Source: Chromatiales bacterium
GTDB lineage: Bacteria > Pseudomonadota > Gammaproteobacteria > SZUA-140
DNA: 32,987 bases
Direction: 5' to 3'
Assembly (NCBI GenBank): GCA_031285245.1
Contig: JAITWN010000008.1
Coordinates: 1-32,987, forward strand
The position numbers and the translations under genes are program-made. Below the pieces are notes generated by a model, which worked only from the letters and a program-made list of their open reading frames with translations, was not told where the DNA came from and did no database searches. Within the stretch, counting starts at the first letter, position 1. Each line of letters opens with the position of its first letter. Of this stretch, positions 25,585 to 32,987 are shown piece after piece.

Positions 25585-28500
25585 CTAGAAACTGAACGAA
25601 ACACCTGCCGACGTCGAGATGTTGCTGTAATCACCCAGTGAGGAGCTTTGCAACCCGATGGCGGTTGCCGAGTCTTCGGGCGACAGGATGAATCCTGTTG
25701 GCAGGTTCGATTCGTTAAATCGATAAGACATATTAGCGAACAGGCGCAAGCTGGTTGACAGATAATAGTTTATTCCGAGAGACATATTCTGCATGAAATT
25801 CACTCGATGCCGGGTATAGAGCGTTAGGGAGTCCGGATAGGTGTATTGCAGGTATGAGGTGTTGTAGCCAGCGTTTGCGCTCAGACCTGGGCGCAGGAAA
25901 CGGATCAACTGTGCTGATACGCTGTGACTGGTATAGGCGAAATCGCTGCCGACGCTTGTGGTGTTGTTATTGATGCCGTAGTTGTAGCCGAGCGTCCAGC
26001 GCCAACCGGTGCCGAGCTGCTGATTGACGGTGCCGCCGATGGTGTAATTATTGGCATCAAAGATCGGCGAGGTTGCCGATCGCATCTGGTTTGCGCTCAG
26101 GGTGAAATCCCACAATCCAGAACCGACCTGCCCGTCTCCAAGCCAGCTCAGCCATTTTGGCATGGTGAATGAGCCCGATATGGTTCCGCTCACTTCGTCT
26201 GTGGTGCTTTGCTTGATTTGGAGTAGCAGCAATTCGCCGCTGTTGTGGGTGTAGTTCAGAGAGTAATCGAGTCCTTTCCAATACGCTGAAACGAAGGGGT
26301 TATAACCCAGAGAAAGCATATCGAATTGCCCGCGATGGAAGGTCTGATAGCCTCCAGTCAAGCTGATACCGAGGAAAATCGGTCGACGATACAGTTTGCG
26401 CCGATATGTCACGCTAGTGTTCAATGACGAACGGAATTCTTCGCTGGGATTGTCGCGGCTGAGATTGAAGTTACTGTCGTAGCCAGATTGGTAGCCCACA
26501 CTATAGGAAAAGCCGTCGAGGCGTTGAGAGAGGGCTGCCAAACGTTCCCGCGCGGTCACTTCGAGACCGCTAGGTAAAGTGCGCGCCAGTGCGGTTCGGT
26601 ACGCATCGAGTGCGTCTTCCTCACGACGCATCTGTTCATACAGCATGCCGAGACTTAAGTGTGCCGGACCATGCTGGGGTACGATGCGGATCACTTCCTC
26701 ATACTCATGCGCGGCTTCTACGTATGCGCCGCGGGCGGCGAGCAGCATGGCCAGATAGAAGTGGGCGGTATAATCGTCCGGATTGCGTTCGGCGATAGCA
26801 CGGAAGCGGCGCTCAGCTTCTTCGTTGCTCCCTTCAGTGGCCGCACGCCGCGCCGCGGCGGACTCCAGCTTGTTGTTCAGTGCTGCTATCAGCAGGGGGG
26901 GCTCCGTCAGCAATTCAAGCGCGCGCTGATAAGCACCTTCAGCCAATTTAAATTCCGACAGCATGTCATAAATTTCGCCGAGCTTTGCCTGTGTCATGCC
27001 GTCTTCAGGCTTCAGACGCAGCATGTTTTCGTATGCTTCGCGCAAGTCCGTTGGGCGGTTGAGGGTTTGGGCAGCGGCGGCAAGTCTCGACCATGCCTCA
27101 TAATCGTCAGAATTGTCGATCAGTGGCGCACGTCGATCCTGAATCAACTTGTCCTGGGTTTGTTGCCGTAATTGCGCGCCCGCTTCTCCCGCATAGAGAG
27201 TAGCGAGCAGTTGTTGCGCGTCCTTGGTGGCTGGGCTGTTACCGCTGGCGATACGCGTCTCTTCCAGCTCGCGCGTACCGTCTTCCTTGCGCTCTAATTC
27301 GAGATAAAGCGCGGCTAGCCTGAAATGGACATCGGGACTATCGGGGCGCTGGGCGGCCATTTTCTTTAGTACGTCCAGAGCCTGATCTTTCTGATCGAGA
27401 CCGTGATAAGCAACGGCGAGATTGATGGCGGCGCTGATATCATTGGGATCAATGGAGAGCAGCTCTTGAAACAGGTCTCGTGCTTGAGCGAAATTACCTT
27501 CCTTGATAGCAGTCGTTCCCTGCAGCGAGAGGATGCGGCTGCGCAGACTAGGGGCCATATCGCTATCCGGTGGTAACATCTCAAGCAGTTTGTGATACTG
27601 AGCGATAGCCTGATCGGTTTGATCAGTGTGCTCGTAAATCTCGACGAGAAAGGAACGTAATTTGACGTTTTCTGGTTGCTGTGCAATTAACGCTTCCAGC
27701 AGATGCTGAGCGCCCGCAGTGTTGTTATCGCTGATGTAACCACCGAGGATTTCACGCAATAGCACATCGTCTCCGGCATGCTGCTGCAGCAAGCGCATGA
27801 ATTGCTGTTGTGCGAGCTCTGGATTCTGGCGTGCTTCGATGCGTGGCGACAGTACGCGTATGCGATCGTTTACCCCGCCTATTTCGGGCGCGCCGGGAGG
27901 AGCTGTGGCGATGACTAGGCGGTATTCACGCAGTGCTGCCGCGGGATCGCCGAAACTATCGAGGCCGCGGGCGAGCACCAGGCGTACGCGGTAGTTGTCT
28001 GGCACTAGCGCTGCGCTGCGCGCAAGCGCGCGCAGCCCCGCTTCGGGGTTTTTGAGCTGAAGCTGGAGGTTGCCGATGAAGTACAGTGCTTCGGCGTGAC
28101 TAGGCTCCAGCGTCTGTGCGGCCTCCGCTGCGCGTAGTGCTCCCTGCGAATCACCGCGTGCCATGCGTGCTCTCGCTTCATTGAGCAGACTAGGCACATC
28201 CTTTAGGGCTGCAATGGTTGGGTCGTCCACGGGCTCGGTTTTCCCCGAAATTCCCATGGCGGTGCCTTTTGACAGTCGCTCGATCTCTTTCTGTGCTTCG
28301 ATTGCTTCGGATGCGCCTGGTGGTGCCATTGCCACTACGGTGCGTAATTGTTGCAGCGCTTCCTGTGGGGTGGCAAAACGTTCATAGGCGCGGGCTAGCG
28401 CTAGGCGCAGGCGATAATTGTTCGGCGATAGTTGTAGGCTTCTCTCTAGCGCCTGTAAGCCCGGCTCCATGCGATCGAGCTGAAGATTGACGTTGCCGAT

Positions 28501-29139
28501 GAGAAATAGCAGTTCCGCATCGTCGGGCTGCTTGGCGCGCGCGAGCTCGAAGGCTTCCAGTGCGCCTTCAGGATTATTGCGCGTAAGGCGTTGTTTGCCT
28601 GCGGCGATCAGAACCTCGGTATCGGTATCTGGACTCAGCGCTATGGTGCCGACTTCATCAAGCGTTCGACCTACTTCCAGCTCAGTGATACGCTTTCTGG
28701 CGTCCTCGGCTTCTGGCGCTCCTGCGGGTGCATCTTGGATAACACGGCGATATTCACGCAGCGCGTCCTCTCGGGCTCCCGCCTTTTCCTGAGCTTTCGC
28801 TAATTGCAGGCGCACGCGATAACGTTCCGGCGCCAATTCGACGCTGCGGGTAAGCGCGGTAATACCTGCTTGAAGATGCTCAGCCTGGATGTAAAGAAAG
28901 CCAGCGAAGAAGAGCGCCTCGGCATTATCAGGGTCCTGCGCAATGGCTTCCTCGAAAGCGCGCAAGGCTTGCGCGGAGTTGCCTTCCGCGATGTGACGGC
29001 GGCCTTCAGCCACTAGCGCGGCACTCTCATTCGCTGATTGTGCGTAGATCGGCGTCGACATCCAGGCGCCGCCGAGCATGAGCAGTAAGCTCAGCGCCGC
29101 TAGGTGTTTTGCTCGTTTCGCACGTCCCGTGATGCTCAT
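25585..29139 (-). CDS. Large TPR protein with C-terminal outer-membrane beta-barrel
   Basis: 1184 aa. A signal peptide (about 1-33, LAALSLLLMLGGAWMSTPIYAQ) leads to a long tetratricopeptide array (about 40-870). The first part of the array holds three tandem supra-repeats of about 140 residues starting near 42, 178 and 318 (compare LQAGITALTRSVELAP, MEPGLQALERSLQLSP and PEAGLRALARSAALVP). Residues about 874-1184 are beta-rich with alternating aromatic residues (SYSVGYQSGYDSNF, WTLGYNYGINNN) and end in GVSFSF, a terminal-Phe barrel signal. This TPR-then-barrel layout is shared with export porins such as PgaA and BcsC, which pass polysaccharide across the outer membrane. Homology to them is not evident here, so the substrate is unknown. 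ATG 29139 is 15 nt after the preceding gene: last gene of a four-gene operon. Confidence 0.85.
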   Translation of the reverse strand: MSITGRAKRAKHLAALSLLLMLGGAWMSTPIYAQSANESAALVAEGRRHIAEGNSAQALRAFEEAIAQDPDNAEALFFAGFLYIQAEHLQAGITALTRSVELAPERYRVRLQLAKAQEKAGAREDALREYRRVIQDAPAGAPEAEDARKRITELEVGRTLDEVGTIALSPDTDTEVLIAAGKQRLTRNNPEGALEAFELARAKQPDDAELLFLIGNVNLQLDRMEPGLQALERSLQLSPNNYRLRLALARAYERFATPQEALQQLRTVVAMAPPGASEAIEAQKEIERLSKGTAMGISGKTEPVDDPTIAALKDVPSLLNEARARMARGDSQGALRAAEAAQTLEPSHAEALYFIGNLQLQLKNPEAGLRALARSAALVPDNYRVRLVLARGLDSFGDPAAALREYRLVIATAPPGAPEIGGVNDRIRVLSPRIEARQNPELAQQQFMRLLQQHAGDDVLLREILGGYISDNNTAGAQHLLEALIAQQPENVKLRSFLVEIYEHTDQTDQAIAQYHKLLEMLPPDSDMAPSLRSRILSLQGTTAIKEGNFAQARDLFQELLSIDPNDISAAINLAVAYHGLDQKDQALDVLKKMAAQRPDSPDVHFRLAALYLELERKEDGTRELEETRIASGNSPATKDAQQLLATLYAGEAGAQLRQQTQDKLIQDRRAPLIDNSDDYEAWSRLAAAAQTLNRPTDLREAYENMLRLKPEDGMTQAKLGEIYDMLSEFKLAEGAYQRALELLTEPPLLIAALNNKLESAAARRAATEGSNEEAERRFRAIAERNPDDYTAHFYLAMLLAARGAYVEAAHEYEEVIRIVPQHGPAHLSLGMLYEQMRREEDALDAYRTALARTLPSGLEVTARERLAALSQRLDGFSYSVGYQSGYDSNFNLSRDNPSEEFRSSLNTSVTYRRKLYRRPIFLGISLTGGYQTFHRGQFDMLSLGYNPFVSAYWKGLDYSLNYTHNSGELLLLQIKQSTTDEVSGTISGSFTMPKWLSWLGDGQVGSGLWDFTLSANQMRSATSPIFDANNYTIGGTVNQQLGTGWRWTLGYNYGINNNTTSVGSDFAYTSHSVSAQLIRFLRPGLSANAGYNTSYLQYTYPDSLTLYTRHRVNFMQNMSLGINYYLSTSLRLFANMSYRFNESNLPTGFILSPEDSATAIGLQSSSLGDYSNISTSAGVSFSF

Positions 29140-29154
29140 GGCATTTTTGCTGCG

Positions 29155-30051
29155 CTAGAAGTAGTACGTTGCTTTGATTGCAGCCTTCCAGCCGCTGAAA
29201 TCGAGCTTGAGATCGCGATACTCGCCGTCAGGCCCGGTTTTGTATTGCATGCGGCCGTTGTCTCCCGCCTGCCCTGGGTAGTGGATGATGACGTTGTCCG
29301 TAGTGAGGAAGTCGGTAAGGAGCTGTGCGTTACCGAGATCCATTTTCCGTATTCCCAGGTCATAGCTTCCTTCGAGCCCAAGGGATATACGATTACTGAT
29401 AAACCATTCTCCGCCCGCCGTGCCCTGGAGCAGGACTGCGCCGGTTGTTTGGGCTAGGGTGACGGATGTTTTGCGAAAGCTGCGTGCATCGCCGCTGAGA
29501 AAAATGGTGGTGAAATCCTCGCGGTAATTGATGTCGTACATCTGGTGTAGCGTGCCGGCGAGGTAAAGCCGGTATTTCCCAGGCTCGGAACGCATCACAT
29601 GGCGCCAGCCTAAATAGAATTCGGTATACGACAGACTGGCATTGCGCTGCGCGTCAATATTTTCGAGTGCGCCTTGGATAGGCATGATGGTAACGCCAGA
29701 GACCGATGAGCGCGCCTGCCAGGTGCCCACGCCAAATAGCAGCAAGTTGCGATCGTTGTGGCGCCACTGGATTTCAAGCCCTGCCATTGGGCTGGGATTC
29801 AGGGGCTCTAAAGGCATTTCCAACAGGAAAGAGCTTTCCTGGTTGCTGGTGGAAGGGTCAATGAACTGCGCGGTGCCTTCGAATGGCGCGCGAAAGAGGC
29901 CCCTGTTGAGAGCTTTCAAGGATGGGGAGTATAGCCCGAGAAACGGAGAGATTCCCCACTGGCGCGCTTCGGCTTCCTGGGCGCGAACAGGGGGGCAGGC
30001 GAGCAGCGCAGCCGCAACAGCGATACTGGAGATGGCGACAAATGCGCGCAT
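29155..30051 (-). CDS. Outer-membrane beta-barrel protein, 298 aa
   Basis: The signal peptide starts MRAFVAISSIAVAAALLACP, with likely cleavage after PVRA (24); an LLAC at 16-19 could alternatively be a lipobox. The mature part is typical of a small barrel, with alternating hydrophobic and aromatic strands such as FYLGWRHV, YRLYLAGTLH, LGLEGSYDLGI and IKATYYF at the C-terminus (terminal Phe signal). The ATG has AAAGG 8 nt upstream. It is third in the operon, 27 nt after the DUF1302-like gene and 15 nt before the TPR-barrel gene. I do not recognise a specific family. Confidence 0.8.
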   Translation of the reverse strand: MRAFVAISSIAVAAALLACPPVRAQEAEARQWGISPFLGLYSPSLKALNRGLFRAPFEGTAQFIDPSTSNQESSFLLEMPLEPLNPSPMAGLEIQWRHNDRNLLLFGVGTWQARSSVSGVTIMPIQGALENIDAQRNASLSYTEFYLGWRHVMRSEPGKYRLYLAGTLHQMYDINYREDFTTIFLSGDARSFRKTSVTLAQTTGAVLLQGTAGGEWFISNRISLGLEGSYDLGIRKMDLGNAQLLTDFLTTDNVIIHYPGQAGDNGRMQYKTGPDGEYRDLKLDFSGWKAAIKATYYF

Positions 30052-30078
30052 CAGTTCGGCCTTTCGCTGCGAGCAGCG

Positions 30079-31608
30079 TCAGAACATATATTTGAAATTG
30101 ATATAGACTCGATCATTGTCATGGAAGTTACCGACGAACTGTGAACGCTGATCAAGCACCGTTGGCTGTCCAATCTGATTGGAAAGGACGCCGAACTGGG
30201 ATGACGCGCCGGAAAAGAAATTTGCCCCCAGGGTGACATTAAAGTGGTCGGTGAGACGAAAAGTCCACGCTGGATTTAGATACGTCTCGCGCTGGTTGAC
30301 AAAACGAATCGCGAGTATTTCAAACAGGATGCCGCTTTGTGCGAAATCCTTGCGTATGAATAAATTGATGCTGTTGTCGAAGCGGCTCTGCACCATGGCG
30401 ATGTCGTAGTCGAGAATGATCCATTGCGTGATGCCGGGGGCAATGTCGAAACCCGCCCAGTTAAATTCCAAGCCAAGCCCCCAACGGATATGGTCACTCT
30501 GGACTTCGCCGAGGTTGTCAAGAAAGCCGTCTCGATTACGATCGACATCGATGACCGCGAAATACTTCCCGGTGACATAAGTGCCTTCGCCTTTCACGAT
30601 CATGTCCCCCACCTGGCGGCTGAAAGTACCGCCGTACATGTTCATGCGCGTGTACGTGGCTAGAAACTTTGGGTTATCTGCCTCGTTCTGATTCAGCAGC
30701 AAGCTCCGGAATACGGTCGGAAAATCATCCCAAGTGTAGAAGTAACTCAGCGTTACATCGGTGTTCCAGATGTAGGTACTGTAACGCAGCCCGATCTCTG
30801 AATTCTTGAGCGTAAAGGAGTCTGGCTCGGTGGTGCCGGGCACGCGCTGCAACAGCTCCCACTCTGAGCCTGGTGGCGCTGGTTTGTGGAAGTGCAGATC
30901 AGGTATCCATAGCAACTGCCAGGTATCGTCACCGCGAAAATACTCGAACTTGGCGGTCCACAGCGGGATACGGTAATCAATCAGGTCAGGCATGATCAGT
31001 TCGCGAAAGTCGACCGGATTGACTTCGTCCACGATGCGTACGCCTTCGAGCACACCCCAGACTACGAACTGACGTCCAACGCGAATATCCAGATTGTCGA
31101 ATAGGAAATCGACATAGAGTTCGCGTACCTCCATGCCCATGGAGTCGCGATCCTTGCCCAGATTGAACAGAAAGGCGAGCGGTTGGTCAGAGTTCCGTGC
31201 GAGGCGCGCGGCGATGGTGTCGTAGTCGAACAGGTCATAGGCCATGTCGTACCAGGCCACACCGGTGAAATTGCCTTTGATGCTCGGGCTGAAATCGTAA
31301 GTCGCATTCAGATAGCCAACGTTGCGCATTTTGGTGATTGAGCGCGGTTGTTTGATTCGAAAAGCCGTCTCATTCTTGAGATAGCCACTCCATTGGATGG
31401 AGTTGGAATCAGACTGGGGCGACGAGCTCGGAAATGCGAGTGGCTCATCGCCGCTAGCGGATTCTGGAAACAGGGGATCGTCGGTTAGGCTGGGCCTATT
31501 GGTGAGCAGCGGAGAGGAGTTCAAACTCTGGCCCCAGACTTGAGCTGATCCGCCAACGAGGAGCGCGCTTATCAGTGCCACATGCGGCAACACATTCCTG
31601 ATCAGCAA
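30079..31608 (-). CDS. DUF1302-like outer-membrane beta-barrel protein
   Basis: 509 aa. It has a signal peptide (about 1-26). The body has the features I associate with DUF1302-type porin-like proteins: a VGRQFVVWG strand (177-185), IVDEVNPVDFREL (192-204), DYRIPLWTAKFEY (211-223) and DDTWQLLWIPDLHFH (227-241). It ends FKYMF, a barrel signal. The start is a TTG at 31606-31608, supported by GAGG 7 nt upstream; no suitable ATG exists in frame. DUF1302 proteins often accompany RND/MMPL transporters and LolA-like proteins in lipid-related clusters. The LolA-like gene lies just upstream here. Function is inferred only as part of an outer-membrane transport assembly. Confidence 0.8.
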   Translation of the reverse strand: MLIRNVLPHVALISALLVGGSAQVWGQSLNSSPLLTNRPSLTDDPLFPESASGDEPLAFPSSSPQSDSNSIQWSGYLKNETAFRIKQPRSITKMRNVGYLNATYDFSPSIKGNFTGVAWYDMAYDLFDYDTIAARLARNSDQPLAFLFNLGKDRDSMGMEVRELYVDFLFDNLDIRVGRQFVVWGVLEGVRIVDEVNPVDFRELIMPDLIDYRIPLWTAKFEYFRGDDTWQLLWIPDLHFHKPAPPGSEWELLQRVPGTTEPDSFTLKNSEIGLRYSTYIWNTDVTLSYFYTWDDFPTVFRSLLLNQNEADNPKFLATYTRMNMYGGTFSRQVGDMIVKGEGTYVTGKYFAVIDVDRNRDGFLDNLGEVQSDHIRWGLGLEFNWAGFDIAPGITQWIILDYDIAMVQSRFDNSINLFIRKDFAQSGILFEILAIRFVNQRETYLNPAWTFRLTDHFNVTLGANFFSGASSQFGVLSNQIGQPTVLDQRSQFVGNFHDNDRVYINFKYMF

Positions 31609-31644
31609 ATGTCCCCCTCTTACCGGCGGTCAAGGCCACTGGGC

Positions 31645-31680
31645 CGTTCCCCGGGCACATCCAGATGTGCCCGGGGAACG
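31645..31680. other. Perfect 16-bp hairpin between LolA-like and DUF1302-like genes
   Basis: CGTTCCCCGGGCACAT (31645-31660) pairs with ATGTGCCCGGGGAACG (31665-31680) over a CCAG tetraloop. It sits in the 94-nt gap between two operon genes. No T-tract follows on the minus strand, so it is more likely an mRNA-processing or stability stem that lowers downstream expression relative to the first gene. Confidence 0.85.
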
Positions 31681-31702
31681 TTACGTTGTTGCCAACGCTG
31701 GC

Positions 31703-32515
31703 TTATCGGCCGCCGCGCGTCAGATTGCGTTCAGAGAACACGTCGTCACTCAGCCCAATGTTCACCTTGGCTTCGCTGACTTCGAAGATGGAGCGGTGAT
31801 TGGTTTGCACATTGTGCACGTTGACCTCGCTCCACAGCCAAGCGTCATCAATACGCTGCCATTTGATGGACTGCTGTTTCAGAAGTTCACCTTTCGGATC
31901 GTAGTAGTCAATTTGCTGTTTGTGGCAGTCGTCCCAGTTGTTGGTCATCACGTACTGGGAAACAACATGGCTATAAAGCTGCAATGTACCCGGACGCGGA
32001 ACGCTCTTGATGTTGATGATTTTTTGCCCGTCGTGTTCTTCCGCACCCAGGACGGTATGATCGTCCTCATCGAGACCGCGCGGGCTGATATCGGCATAGG
32101 TCAGATCTGAGCCAAGGAAGCTGTCACCGGGATCACGCACCGAGACTCGGCGGGTTTTCTTGAGTGCCGGCAGATAGATCCACTGCTCAGCGTTTTTGCC
32201 GGTATAGGCCCAGCGCATGAACGCAGAACCTTGGGCATCCGGCGGGTACTCCGTGAATAGCACCATCTTTTCGGTGATACCATCACGGCCTTTGAAGTCT
32301 TTCCAGTAACGCCGATAGATATTGACCTTGTCATTGGCATCGCGGTCGCGCAGGGTGATTTTCAGCCGCGTCTGTTGATCTTCACCGGGATAGCGTGCGT
32401 CGCATTTCTGGACGATGTCACGCGCGGTGATCTGCGGCGCTTCCTGTGCCGTGCTGATCGTCGGCGCCAGCCCTGCCGACAAGGCAACTGCCAGTATCAC
32501 GCCTGTTTTACGCAT
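31703..32515 (-). CDS. LolA-like outer-membrane lipoprotein-sorting family protein
   Basis: 270 aa from ATG 32515, chosen because AAGGAG lies 9 nt upstream; a GTG at 32533 is upstream of that site. A Sec signal peptide (MRKTGVILAVALSAGLAPTI, cleavage near STAQ) is followed by a LolA-like fold. The diagnostic motif is DSFLGSDLTYADI (131-143), matching the D/S-x-x-GSDF-TYDD pattern of the periplasmic LolA-like family that commonly sits beside MMPL/RND transporters. WIYLPALKKTRRVS (112-125) precedes it. Members are thought to shuttle lipids or lipoproteins through the periplasm. First gene of a four-gene operon leading to three outer-membrane barrel proteins. Confidence 0.87.
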   Translation of the reverse strand: MRKTGVILAVALSAGLAPTISTAQEAPQITARDIVQKCDARYPGEDQQTRLKITLRDRDANDKVNIYRRYWKDFKGRDGITEKMVLFTEYPPDAQGSAFMRWAYTGKNAEQWIYLPALKKTRRVSVRDPGDSFLGSDLTYADISPRGLDEDDHTVLGAEEHDGQKIINIKSVPRPGTLQLYSHVVSQYVMTNNWDDCHKQQIDYYDPKGELLKQQSIKWQRIDDAWLWSEVNVHNVQTNHRSIFEVSEAKVNIGLSDDVFSERNLTRGGR

Positions 32516-32660
32516 AAAACTGATCTCCTTCACGAAACAGCATTAGTTTTAGGGCTATTTTAAAGTGCCGATTTGGTGGGGTATCGGCGCGACCTTCTTG
32601 CCAATCTGGTCGCTGCGGCGGGTAGCGGTAAAGCTCAAGGTATCCCGGCAAGCGGCCGAA

Positions 32661-32669
32661 ATTATAGCA
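32661..32669 (-). promoter_or_regulatory. Extended -10 promoter for the four-gene envelope operon
   Basis: On the minus strand TGCTATAAT (32661-32669) is a perfect extended -10 element. No good -35 lies 17 nt upstream, which is normal for extended -10 promoters. It would give a leader of about 140 nt before the LolA-like ATG. The remainder of 32516-32796 holds no other feature I can support. Confidence 0.55.
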
Positions 32670-32796
32670 AAGGGATTTTGTAGGCGCATCCAGCATAGCG
32701 ATGCCCTAATTTTAAGAGGCGACCCCTGGCTGAATTTCGCCTGGTCGCAGTGACTGGTCCGGCATCAACGATCCGGACTCTGCCTGGAGAGAGACC

Positions 32797-32987
32797 ATGA
32801 TGAAAAAACGTATAGAAAGATTTTGTGGTTTGGCTTTCGGCTCTGCTGCTTTTTTGGCTGCAGGTGCTGCACTGGCAGTTCCGCCGACAGGTTTTGGCGG
32901 TTATGGTAATTTTTCGACGAGCGCCGGCGTCGTCACGGTGGCGTGCCCGGCGGGTTACACGTGCGCGAATCTGATCGCGGCCGGCAC
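32797..32987 (+). CDS. Secreted protein, N-terminal part only (cut by window edge)
   Basis: ATG 32797 has GGAG 7 nt upstream. The translation starts MMKKRIERFCGLAFGSAAFL and continues AAGAALA-VPPTG. This is a clear Sec signal peptide with cleavage after ALA (about residue 27). The mature part seen so far is Gly/Ser-rich with one close Cys pair (VACPAGYTCANL). It is transcribed divergently from the four-gene envelope operon, 281 nt away, so it could be a substrate or surface partner of that machine. The family is not recognised from 63 codons. Confidence 0.75.
   Translation, partial: MMKKRIERFCGLAFGSAAFLAAGAALAVPPTGFGGYGNFSTSAGVVTVACPAGYTCANLIAAG

Noticed and set aside
32508..32696. 62-codon minus-strand ORF upstream of the LolA-like gene
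   Set aside because: It contains the operon's -10 element and Shine-Dalgarno, has no ribosome binding site and no protein-like pattern.

Overview
The window reads as chromosomal DNA of a Gram-negative gammaproteobacterium outside the Enterobacterales. It encodes outer-membrane beta-barrels, lipoproteins with lipoboxes, type IV pilus PilU and a classical two-domain ArgA. Two core gene orders match Pseudomonas-type gammaproteobacteria as I remember them: glnE-ilvE-glycosyltransferases, and groEL-groES-fxsA-cutA-dsbD-aroQ-accB-accC. The groES operator is a CIRCE/HrcA box, which fits lineages such as Xanthomonadales or Chromatiales better than enterics. I cannot name a genus. No rRNA, tRNA, CRISPR array, transposase or integrase is visible.

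Left part (1-6709): a minus-strand block runs glnE, ilvE, a small zf-CHCC zinc-finger gene, a family 9 glycosyltransferase and the start of a family 2 glycosyltransferase cut by the window edge. pilU diverges from glnE. Between pilU and groEL lie a 113-nt MITE-like inverted-repeat element and a strong GC-rich hairpin terminator.

Middle (6900-17609): groES-groEL (minus) has a CIRCE operator overlapping the predicted start point, and groEL is broken by an apparent 5-nt deletion. fxsA (minus) and cutA (plus) share a symmetric bidirectional -10 region. The dsbD position is taken by a stand-alone DsbD N-terminal domain followed by a TlpA-like thioredoxin. Then come aroQ, accB, accC, an MMPL/RND transporter with a Gly/Trp-rich insert, and convergent argA.

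Accessory region (17610-25584): two very small ORFs (27 and 29 aa), each a single hydrophobic helix with a strong Shine-Dalgarno and its own terminator. They are followed by five exported proteins: a Gly/Asn-rich secreted protein, a lipoprotein, a seven-repeat FG-GAP propeller lipoprotein, a small lipoprotein, and a Big2-TIG-six-blade NHL propeller lipoprotein. Some are in operon-like spacing.

Right part (25585-32987): a four-gene minus-strand operon encodes a periplasmic LolA-like protein, a DUF1302-like outer-membrane barrel, a smaller barrel, and an 1184-residue protein fusing about 20 TPR-like helices-pairs to a C-terminal barrel. A secreted protein is divergently transcribed at the right edge. 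This set looks like one envelope machine or export pathway of unknown substrate and is the best candidate here for an undescribed system.
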